Below are positions 28,201 through 33,200 of a stretch of DNA of 33,200 bases, piece by piece. A program made the position numbers and the translations under genes. Origin of the DNA: Flammeovirgaceae bacterium BBD 1991-12 (GTDB lineage: Bacteria > Bacteroidota > Bacteroidia > Cytophagales > Cyclobacteriaceae); assembly GCA_001657315.1 (NCBI GenBank), contig LYSV01000085.1:1-33200 (forward strand). Direction: 5' to 3'. Each line of letters opens with the position of its first letter. The first letter of the stretch is position 1. Under the pieces are notes generated by a model. It was not told the DNA's origin. It did no database searches and saw only the letters and a list, made by a program, of their open reading frames with translations.

Positions 28201-28334
28201 ACCAGAATGTTGACACCCGGCAGGGGCATCCCATCCAGTACATCGGTGACCTTTCCGCTCACTGTTTTCTGCGCCAGCAGCAACGACGGGAACAGGCCTC
28301 CGATCATCATTAGAACGAGTAATTTTTTCTTCAT
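25290..28334 (-). CDS. SusC/RagA-family TonB-linked outer membrane protein (pair 2)
   Basis: A 1,014-residue TonB-dependent transporter. Signal peptide ends about A21 (LLLAQ). A carboxypeptidase-regulatory-like domain spans 24-100 (VSGKVTDVLDGMPLPGVNI) with the SusC motif IVVVGYG just after it. The plug contains LKDASAAAIYGSRGANGVI, and the barrel ends in a terminal Phe (FTIGLNIGF). It is related to, but clearly distinct from, the SusC of pair 1. It is the first gene of the starch-type operon; a TAATTTTG promoter box and an operator lie between it and the divergent LacI gene. Predicted to import maltodextrins produced by the amylase. Confidence 0.95.
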   Translation of the reverse strand: MKKKLLVLMMIGGLFPSLLLAQKTVSGKVTDVLDGMPLPGVNILVKGTTLGTVTDFDGNYTISVAEDATLVFSFVGYQSEELLVGNQTVINIQMSQDVTQLGEIVVVGYGVQTKREVTGSISKVGGEELQSISVPSFEAALQGKAAGVQVIQGSGTAGSASMIRVRGIASLSAGGDPLYVVDGIPITQDYFINGDRGAFNNNPLATINPADIESVEILKDASAAAIYGSRGANGVILITTKRGKTGKPTFTFSSRVGISQPAREVDLLSSEEWLQLRQEAWENDGNVGLAELPGNLTWEEARANDTDWIDLTTQTGFKHEYNIGMTQGNEKLTSYVGFSYSDNESFLVGNSYERISGRVNLDYNILDNLRASVTTSLSQGINNRVAGAWDGGLGAAMSDALVIYPVRNADGTYFTDGNNPVRKQDLQDWRTRENRSLSTLAFNYRPIEKLELNLSGSLDYMDIQDDQFEPAELTNAESVARRYPTWVTNYTISATASYDFDLNEDNRFKFLIGGEYQRSLTESWGKIEAFNVSGPLQDDPDIPDRFDDNDQPLPNPVYETAPDQIWSFISYFSRVNYTFKDKIFLKGSARVDGSSRFGRNNRYGFFPSLGAGYIISEEDWFPETSVINFLKLKASWGITGNADIPNYQRWGTFQRREGNDGNPYNQQPIIFPVRLENPDLQWEVQRTYDIGFELGLLDDRITTEVAYFDKNSTDVLIDRLVQVSTGFERYFENIAEINNRGFEISLRTRNLVGNFKWNTEINASRLDNEVIDIGATPPDAIAGSGDTRVVEGLPVGVNFLNRFSRVDPENGLPIFLDKDGNETYEFNLDDRVPVGSVVPDWTGGITNTFSYKDFDLSILFTFTIGGNLYDDSGKRQLGVVSDWNMRSEIKDRWRQPGDIAQFPRLTLEPGTYGGLPSFWNLNTTQFLYDATFGRVRNVTLGYNLPAELVDRMRLRSARVFFNGTNLLTFTKFPGADPEIVRDQSARQGRNLSPNVTYLTAPQERAFTIGLNIGF

Positions 28335-28377
28335 AAAATCAGTGTTTTAAAGGTTGAATTTGGGCTGTAAAACCAAC

Positions 28378-28385
28378 CAAAATTA
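28378..28385 (-). promoter_or_regulatory. Candidate -7 box for susC-2
   Basis: On the minus strand this reads TAATTTTG, a perfect fit to the Bacteroidota TAnnTTTG box, about 45 bp upstream of the susC ATG. No clear -33 TTTG is seen at the expected distance. Confidence 0.4.
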
Positions 28386-28398
28386 GATACGGAATGAG

Positions 28399-28419
28399 GC
28401 GAAAACCAGCGTTTTTCGC
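28399..28419. repeat. Inverted repeat in susC-2 promoter
   Basis: GCGAAAA and TTTTCGC arms separated by seven bases, just upstream of the TAATTTTG box. Could be a further protein-binding site where -33 contacts would be, or an accidental symmetry. Confidence 0.4.
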
Positions 28420-28442
28420 AAAAAATTAACGAAATCGAGATC

Positions 28443-28454
28443 GCAACCGTTTGC
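28443..28454. promoter_or_regulatory. Probable LacI-family operator between susC-2 and the LacI gene
   Basis: GCAACCGTTTGC inside TCGCAACCGTTTGCGG. It differs by one base from the site at 17590-17601 upstream of susC-1. It resembles GCAAACGTTTGC-like sites of LacI/MalR regulators. It lies in the divergent promoter region, where one site could control both the regulator and the operon. Confidence 0.75.
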
Positions 28455-28549
28455 GGAAAAAGGAACGTTCAAGTTATGTTTCTGACCATTAAACAAATAG
28501 GTATTTTAAGAGATCACCAACAATAATTCTGCATGACCAGTATTTCGCT

Positions 28550-28557
28550 TATATTTG
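28550..28557 (+). promoter_or_regulatory. Candidate -7 box for the LacI-type gene
   Basis: TATATTTG fits the Bacteroidota TAnnTTTG box. It lies 33 bp before the ATG at 28590 and downstream of an earlier in-frame ATG at 28533. This argues that translation begins at 28590. Confidence 0.45.
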
Positions 28558-28589
28558 CTTTTCAACATAATGTCGAATTCCACCCTATC

Positions 28590-29621
28590 ATGAGAAGCAG
28601 TCAGGTAACTATAAAGGACATAGCACGCGAGTTGGGGATCTCACCTTCCACCGTTTCGAGGGCTCTTAAGGATCATCCGGACATCAGCCCGGAAACCAAA
28701 AAAGCAGTTACCGAGCTTGCCGAAAAACTCAACTACCAACCCAACAGTATAGCGCTCAGCCTGCGGCATAGTAAATCCAATACCATAGGGGTGATCATAC
28801 CGCAGATCGTTCACTGGTTTTTTTCCACCGTCATCAGTGGCATAGAAGACATTGCCTATAACGCCGGGTACAGTGTGATAGTCGCGCAGTCCAACGAATC
28901 CTATGAAAGAGAAGTGATGGATACCAAGGCACTGTTTAACAACAGGGTGGATGGTATCCTCATATCTATGTCGAAAGATACGCTTAAATACGATCACTTT
29001 GAGTCGTTGTATTCAAGAGGTATTCCCATGGTGTTTTTTGACAGGGTTTGTGAAAGCCTGAATACCAGCAAGGTGATCGTGGATGATTATGGCGCGGCCT
29101 ACAATGCCACCAAACATCTGATCGAACAGGGATTCAGGCGGATCGCTCATCTGGCAGGTGCCAAAAACCTGACGATCAGTCAACGACGACTTGAAGGGTA
29201 CCGCGGTGCCCTGGAAGAGAACAACCTGAAATTTAACCGTGAATACGTGGTCTATGAAAACCTCGCCGACGATGAACGACCTGCCAAAGCCCTGACCACC
29301 AAGCTGCTGAACCTTCCCGAGCCACCGGACGCTGTTTTTGCCAGCAATGATATATCAGCACTAGGCGCCATGACTGCAGCCCGGGAAAAGGGCCTGAAGC
29401 TACCCGGAGAGTTTGGCGTGGTCGGCTTCAGCAACTGGCGCTTTACTTCCCTTACGGAACCCAGTATGACCACAGTGGACCAGCCGGGCTTTGAGATGGG
29501 ACAGGAAGCGGCAAGACTGCTGATCAAGGAGATAGAAGCAGGTGAAGATGAGGTTATTGAGCCGGTTACACGCACATTAAAGACCAACCTGATCGTAAGG
29601 CGGTCATCTATGAAGGTTTGA
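28590..29621 (+). CDS. LacI-family transcriptional regulator
   Basis: A 343-residue LacI/GalR-type regulator. The N-terminal helix-turn-helix is unmistakable (TIKDIARELGISPSTVSRAL at 7-26), with the hinge helix near NSIALSLR. The rest is a periplasmic-binding-protein-like sensor domain: TIGVIIPQI, NNRVDGILIS, GIPMVFFDR, PDAVFASNDISALG and GVVGFSNW. I chose the ATG at 28590 because it starts just before the DNA-binding domain and lies after a good promoter box; an in-frame ATG at 28533 would add 19 residues. It is transcribed away from the starch operon, with an operator-like palindrome between them and another in front of susC-1. Likely effector is maltose, a maltodextrin or a related disaccharide; whether it activates or represses is not visible. 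Confidence 0.93.
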   Translation: MRSSQVTIKDIARELGISPSTVSRALKDHPDISPETKKAVTELAEKLNYQPNSIALSLRHSKSNTIGVIIPQIVHWFFSTVISGIEDIAYNAGYSVIVAQSNESYEREVMDTKALFNNRVDGILISMSKDTLKYDHFESLYSRGIPMVFFDRVCESLNTSKVIVDDYGAAYNATKHLIEQGFRRIAHLAGAKNLTISQRRLEGYRGALEENNLKFNREYVVYENLADDERPAKALTTKLLNLPEPPDAVFASNDISALGAMTAAREKGLKLPGEFGVVGFSNWRFTSLTEPSMTTVDQPGFEMGQEAARLLIKEIEAGEDEVIEPVTRTLKTNLIVRRSSMKV

Positions 29622-29902
29622 GCCGTATGGAACAGATATCTGCAGTTGTGGAAATAACATCTATTCTCCATGTATCTGGTCCTTTACATTGGTTCAGTTT
29701 GCAATTGTGGCTTTGAAAACATCAATATTCCGATCCTGAGCCGACCAAATGCCTCAATGGATAGCTAGCGGTGAGCCCGGGCGATTGAACCGCTGCTTGA
29801 GAAAATATCCTGCCCTATACAAGAATGACCAATAGGTATCCAATCCTTCACCGTTTAAGGTAAGAAAAAAGGATGGCCAATATTCGCTTTTCTCCATCTG
29901 AC
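29622..29902. other. Intergenic stretch after the LacI gene
   Basis: I see no gene, clear hairpin or repeat here. It separates the ordered sugar locus from the decayed accessory genes. Confidence 0.5.
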
Positions 29903-30228
29903 CTAAAAGCATAAGCTGTAATTTGTTGAAATTTGGCGGTAGTCTTCCAGTGCTTCGGTCAGCTCTGCCAGCACTACCGTTACAATGCTAGTGCCGACTC
30001 TAATTGTTCAGCCACCCTCCGGATAAGCTTTTCTACCTGAATGTGATTGTACAGGTCGAGGTTGTGGCGGATAGCCTTTTGCTCTTCGGTTTTGATCTTC
30101 AACGTGGCCCGCATCCGGTCAAGCCCTTCTAACCGGATGCCACCCAGTACGGTGATCACTAAGGGTAGGTGGTCATAGGTGAGGCAATCAGGGTTGGTGG
30201 TGTTCAAGGTTTGACGTGATGTATCCAT
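29903..30228 (-). pseudogene. Frameshifted 5' remnant of a mobile-element-type protein
   Basis: The first 82 codons read from the ATG at 30226-30228 (TYDHLPLVITVLGGIRLEGLDRMRATLKI ... IRHNLDLYNHIQVEKLIRRVAEQLE) and stop shortly after. Moving one frame over at that point restores sense: GTSIVTVVLAELTEALEDYRQ, ending in TAG at 29903-29905. The combined text reads as one conserved N-terminal region. From memory it resembles long proteins on Bacteroidota mobile elements, possibly primase-like, but I cannot confirm this. The remainder of the gene is missing. It is divergent from the XRE regulator, with a TTACGT-TAT-ACGTAA palindrome 3 bp before its start. Confidence 0.65.
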
Positions 30229-30231
30229 ACT

Positions 30232-30246
30232 TTACGTTATACGTAA
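30232..30246. promoter_or_regulatory. Palindrome TTACGT-TAT-ACGTAA, possible XRE operator
   Basis: Perfect six-base arms around three bases, in the divergent promoter region of an XRE regulator. A related sequence, TTATTATACGTTTT, lies at 30351-30364 near the predicted start of the regulator transcript. Confidence 0.45.
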
Positions 30247-30338
30247 TAATTTATTTTCAAGTATTATCATCAGCAATAGTTAGATGAGCTTATACACTAA
30301 ACTAAGTATTATATTATTTTTTACTTACGATAAATGAC

Positions 30339-30346
30339 TACCTTTG
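30339..30346 (+). promoter_or_regulatory. Candidate -7 box for the XRE gene
   Basis: TACCTTTG matches TAnnTTTG exactly and lies 40 bp before the ATG. The operator-like ATTATACGT follows directly, where transcription would begin. Confidence 0.5.
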
Positions 30347-30386
30347 AGGATTATTATACGTTTTCAGGTGTAAAAGCAGATTTTTT

Positions 30387-30725
30387 ATGAAGCTGAGCGA
30401 AAAGATCACTAAGCTTAAAAAGCTAAAAGGCTTGTCTCAGGTGGACCTGGCCGAGACTACCGGTATTTCCAGGGATGCCATTTCTAAATATGAACGAGGG
30501 GACACTATACCTTCGGTAGAATATGCCAAAAGGATTGCAGACGCTCTAGGCGTGAGCCTTGACTACCTGGTCAGTGATGATGACATTGAAGAAGTACTGA
30601 ATAATGAAGCTGTTAAACGGATCAAAGCCATTCAAAAGCTCCCTACAGTGGAACAAGATAAGGTACTCTCCGTAATTGATGCTTACCTGAGAGATTTTAA
30701 AACCAGGCAGGCGTATTCAATATGA
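30387..30725 (+). CDS. XRE-family helix-turn-helix regulator
   Basis: A 112-residue protein with an N-terminal Cro/CI-type helix-turn-helix (LKGLSQVDLAETTGISRDAI at 13-32, then SKYERGDTIPS) and a short acidic-to-helical tail (VKRIKAIQKLPTVEQDKVLSVIDAYLRDF) that probably dimerises. This layout is common in small autoregulators of mobile elements and toxin-antitoxin-like units. The stop overlaps the start of the next gene as ATGA, so the two are translationally coupled. Regulation is probably by its own product at the ACGT-containing palindromes nearby. Confidence 0.9.
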   Translation: MKLSEKITKLKKLKGLSQVDLAETTGISRDAISKYERGDTIPSVEYAKRIADALGVSLDYLVSDDDIEEVLNNEAVKRIKAIQKLPTVEQDKVLSVIDAYLRDFKTRQAYSI

Positions 30726-30997
30726 AAGAAAACCGCTGGGAATATTTGCCATATCTGTTCGCCAGTGTTGCCTGCATTGTTTCAGGAATTCTTATGATTG
30801 TTAACGATCGGGCAAGTATCGGGAGAGATGGTTTAACTCAACAACTGACTGCTGGCGGTGGGCCTCTCTTGATTTTTATGGGGATAATTTTCCTGGTAGT
30901 TACTTATTTTTCATTATCTCCTTTCAATAGAGTAAGGCAATTTTTCAACGGTTCAGCCCGTGCTAAAAAACAAAACAAAAGCAAGAAAATCACTTAA
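30722..30997 (+). CDS. Two-helix membrane protein coupled to XRE regulator
   Basis: A 91-residue protein with hydrophobic helices at about 10-27 and 47-66 and a very basic C-terminus (ARAKKQNKSKKIT). I do not recognise the family. Its ATG lies inside the XRE stop (ATGA), so it belongs to that operon. The last 8 bp overlap the end of the convergent HExxH gene. Confidence 0.75.
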   Translation: MKENRWEYLPYLFASVACIVSGILMIVNDRASIGRDGLTQQLTAGGGPLLIFMGIIFLVVTYFSLSPFNRVRQFFNGSARAKKQNKSKKIT

Positions 30998-31748
30998 ACC
31001 TGAGGTCATCTATATTTTGCCTGATGTATTTTAAACTCTTTTCAAACACCTTTTTTATCTCCTTTTCTAAATAAACTGACCAACCTGTTGATTCTTCACC
31101 TTTATAATTTGATAAAAGTGCCAATGCAAAAGCCTGAACTTTATAGTGCAGATAACCTTCTCCTCCAGATATCTGCCACCCGCAATGACTTACACCGGAC
31201 CAGGTATTCAATCTTGTAATTGAAGTATTTGCATTAAAAATCCCAAGTCCAAAAATTATTACAGCAAGGTCAGTTAAATATTCGTCATTCTCTTCAATCA
31301 GATGATCTGACAATAATTTGACATGAGCCAATTCATGTGCCAGAGTAGCGATTAAAGAAAAAGGATTTTTCAGAAGTTCTTCTTCAACCATAATTTCAAT
31401 AAGCCCATCATCATACTGAACATATCTCCCTAAGCTCTTGTCATAATCTCCCTGTACAGTACTCAGACCTTCTGAAAATTCTATTTGTTTGGGGTCAGAA
31501 TAAAATAAAAGGGTAATCTCTTTGTCCTTTACATCCATGATATCCTATAACCTGTTAAAAATATCAATAGCATCGGACTTAGCACCAGTGAATTTTTTAT
31601 CAAAATATTCTTTGGTTGGCGTGATAGTCTTTTTATGAATAAGTAAGTCTTTACCAAATACCTCTTCGAACCAACAAAGGGCGTCTTCGAGCCACTCCCT
31701 ATCTTCCAAGGTAATCGGACACCTTATACGACTATCCCAAAAACTCAT
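30990..31748 (-). pseudogene. HExxH metallopeptidase-like protein interrupted by an in-frame TAG
   Basis: Starting at the ATG 31746-31748 the frame reads MSFWDSRIRCPITLEDREWL, then continues to IFNRL and TAG at 31545-31547. Two codons later, in the same frame, an ATG begins MDVKDKEITLLFYSD and runs 182 residues to 30990. With the stop bypassed the product would be about 252 residues, resembling a family I recall with an EDREW start, a MDV...LEFYSD segment and a zinc-type LAHELAHVKLL motif (here His68, Glu69, His72 of the downstream part). The start overlaps the upstream open frame as ATGA. The 182-residue part could still be made from its own ATG. Role unknown; the position behind an RHS toxin gene suggests a toxin-associated function. 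Confidence 0.7.
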
Positions 31749-32320
31749 TCGTTTGCGCGTAAAACAGCTGTTCTTCTTTCCTCTATCTTTTCTATTATTC
31801 CGTTTTGTATCCTTTCCATGATTTGTTGGGTAGGAGAAGGACCTGCCTGAGTGTAAGCTCCTAATAATCGGCCTTGCCTGTCTGCTGGATCTAAATTTTC
31901 CCACTCTTCTGCACTAAGATCACCTTGGGCAATTTGCTGTACAGCAGAATTAAATTGGCCTTGCAGATCACTTAAAAGCATAGTAGTTCCTCCATTTTCA
32001 ACAAAGATGCTTTCTCCTAAAGAAAACGCAACCCCATCTACTTCCATAAATGATTCTGTGACCTGTATATTCTCCGTATTATTCAAAATGTGATCCACTG
32101 TTTCCTGAAGTCTTACTAAAACTTTTGAACTGTTACCAGCACGATTGATTACCAAAATTATGATTCATATCGTTGTCACCTGCGTTTGGATCACGCCCAA
32201 AAGATGAGGAAGCACTAACCCTGCTACCTTGCCCCTACCCACGTTGATAGTAGTGGTTCTTGTAAAATCTCCTCCTGGAGCACTCCTCCCAATGCCTATA
32301 ACATTTGAATTGCGCAATTT
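31745..32320 (-). pseudogene. C-terminal part of the RHS protein, broken into different frames
   Basis: Downstream of the RHS core the sense moves between frames. From about 32320 one frame reads NSNVIGIGRSAPGGDFTRTT and on to VAGLVLPHLLG, then meets TGA at 32165-32167. Near 32200 another frame gives RDPNAGDNDMNHNFGN. The first frame resumes after the TGA with INRAGNSSKVLVRLQETVDH and runs about 130 codons to TGA at 31745-31747 without a convincing start (only TTG). Three single-base changes, gain, loss and gain, would join all the segments. This fits a decayed toxin tip. I cannot name a toxin family, and sequencing errors are not excluded. Confidence 0.6.
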
Positions 32321-33200
32321 GAGAAGCCGCACGAGAAGCTCTGGCAGCAGCTTCACGAATGGTGATCGGATTTCCTTCTGATCGCGGCCTGATAGCTCTG
32401 GGACGCAAAGATGGTCGGGGCATAGGACCTAGTTCAAGTCCCTCTAGTTCAATACCTAAACCAAGTTTGTTCTCCGCAAAAGCGTAAGGACTGTTATAAT
32501 AGTAATCCTCTGCCAATGGATCAATGCTAAAGAACCTTCCAACGGCAGGATCATGCATCCTGTATTTAAAGTGATACCAGTTTAAGTCCAGATCACCGAT
32601 CAACTCAGTATCATTATGAAAAAGGAACCTGTTCTTTTTCGCTGTAACCCGTTGAAAAGTATTGAATCTTAAACCGAAGGGGTAGAAATCGTCTCTTTGT
32701 ACGACCGGATGTTCGTTAACCCCTATGGTCAGGTCATCAAAATACACTTCAGCAATCGTGCTGCTCTCATTGCTCAGGTACACCAGCACATAACCATTAT
32801 CCGGGGCTACAAAGTTGTCTACCCTTAGTTCATCATAGTTGGTATTCTTCGGCTGGCCTATCGGCTGTGTGGCCGTGCCGCTGATCTGATCATAGGCAAA
32901 GGAGGCGTCTTTTACCAGCGTAATGCTCTCATCTTCCGGCAGGAACATCAGGTTCAGGAACGCCATTGGTGCACTGCCATCTGCCGGGAACCCTGTAGTA
33001 CCAATCAAGGAACCTGATCCAAAGTTATTGTTAATGCTCTGGTTGCCGGATTCATTGGTACTCCCTATACCCCCGGTAAACGCACTGATCAGCGAACTGG
33101 CTAAACTCGTTACCGCATTGGTCGGATCAGTCGTTACTTCCACATACTTAGCGAATACACTTGCTGTTAAGGTATCACCCATCCCAACAGGAATAGCAAT
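32235..33200 (-). CDS. RHS repeat-associated core protein, 5' end beyond window
   Basis: The last 321 codons of a larger protein; the frame is open through the right edge, so the ATG at 33182 is internal. The RHS core signature is clear: FYPFGLRFNTF, then YRMHDPAVGRFFSIDPLAED and NSPYAFAENK, the usual border between the RHS cage and a variable toxin tip. Upstream is a carbohydrate-binding-like stretch ending YFDDLTIGVNEHPVVQ. After NSPYAFAENK the protein runs about 85 further residues and ends in an arginine-rich segment (FKCYRHWEECSRRRFYKN) that looks like out-of-frame translation, since the neighbouring frame makes better sense. RHS proteins of this kind are polymorphic toxins or adhesins in contact-dependent competition. 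Confidence 0.85.
   Translation of the reverse strand: MAIPVGMGDTLTASVFAKYVEVTTDPTNAVTSLASSLISAFTGGIGSTNESGNQSINNNFGSGSLIGTTGFPADGSAPMAFLNLMFLPEDESITLVKDASFAYDQISGTATQPIGQPKNTNYDELRVDNFVAPDNGYVLVYLSNESSTIAEVYFDDLTIGVNEHPVVQRDDFYPFGLRFNTFQRVTAKKNRFLFHNDTELIGDLDLNWYHFKYRMHDPAVGRFFSIDPLAEDYYYNSPYAFAENKLGLGIELEGLELGPMPRPSLRPRAIRPRSEGNPITIREAAARASRAASQIAQFKCYRHWEECSRRRFYKNHYYQRG

Noticed and set aside
28533-28589. Longer N-terminus for the LacI-type regulator
   Set aside because: The extra 19 residues precede the conserved helix-turn-helix and the upstream ATG lies before the likely promoter box.

Overview
The window looks like a piece of a Bacteroidota chromosome, probably Cytophagales-like (the order is a guess). 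It carries two complete SusC/SusD outer-membrane glycan-uptake pairs, a type IX secretion (T9SS) sorting domain on the amylase, many surface-type lipoproteins, TAnnTTTG promoter boxes and hardly any Shine-Dalgarno sites. Nearly everything from 1 to 28,334 lies on the minus strand and reads right to left. A LacI-type regulator at 28,590-29,621 is divergent from it.

Region A (17.9-28.3 kb, minus) is a starch/maltodextrin utilisation locus. In transcription order it holds SusC, SusD, a small DUF5004-like lipoprotein, a secreted two-module protein, a SusE/F-like starch-binding lipoprotein, a strong terminator, and a large secreted GH13 amylase with a T9SS tail. The N-terminal module of the amylase is also present in the small secreted protein two genes upstream.

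Region B (6.2-17.5 kb, minus) is a second SusC/SusD pair followed, after a hairpin, by two paralogous lipoproteins of about 1,100 residues. Each has 14 calcium-type FG-GAP/VCBS loops and an ASPIC/UnbV domain. The SusC promoter region carries a 12-bp near-palindrome, GCAATCGTTTGC. An almost identical site, GCAACCGTTTGC, lies between the other susC and the LacI gene, so the two loci are probably co-regulated.

Region C (1-6.1 kb, minus) holds a secreted GH65 alpha-glucosidase, a small membrane protein, the decayed tail of a second GH65 gene, a GxxExxY nuclease-fold gene flanked by short inverted repeats, a lipoprotein vanadium-dependent haloperoxidase with a complete vanadate site, and the first 429 residues of a GH37 trehalase that runs off the window. 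GH13 + GH65 + GH37 with shared operators suggest coordinated use of alpha-glucans and alpha-linked disaccharides. The haloperoxidase and the FG-GAP lipoproteins are the parts this does not explain.

Region D (29.6-33.2 kb) is accessory and degraded. It has a frameshifted remnant of a mobile-element-type protein, an intact XRE regulator coupled to a two-helix membrane protein, a HExxH protein interrupted by one in-frame TAG, and the 3' end of an RHS-type polymorphic toxin gene whose C-terminal part is spread over different reading frames. No rRNA, tRNA, CRISPR array or complete insertion sequence was seen.
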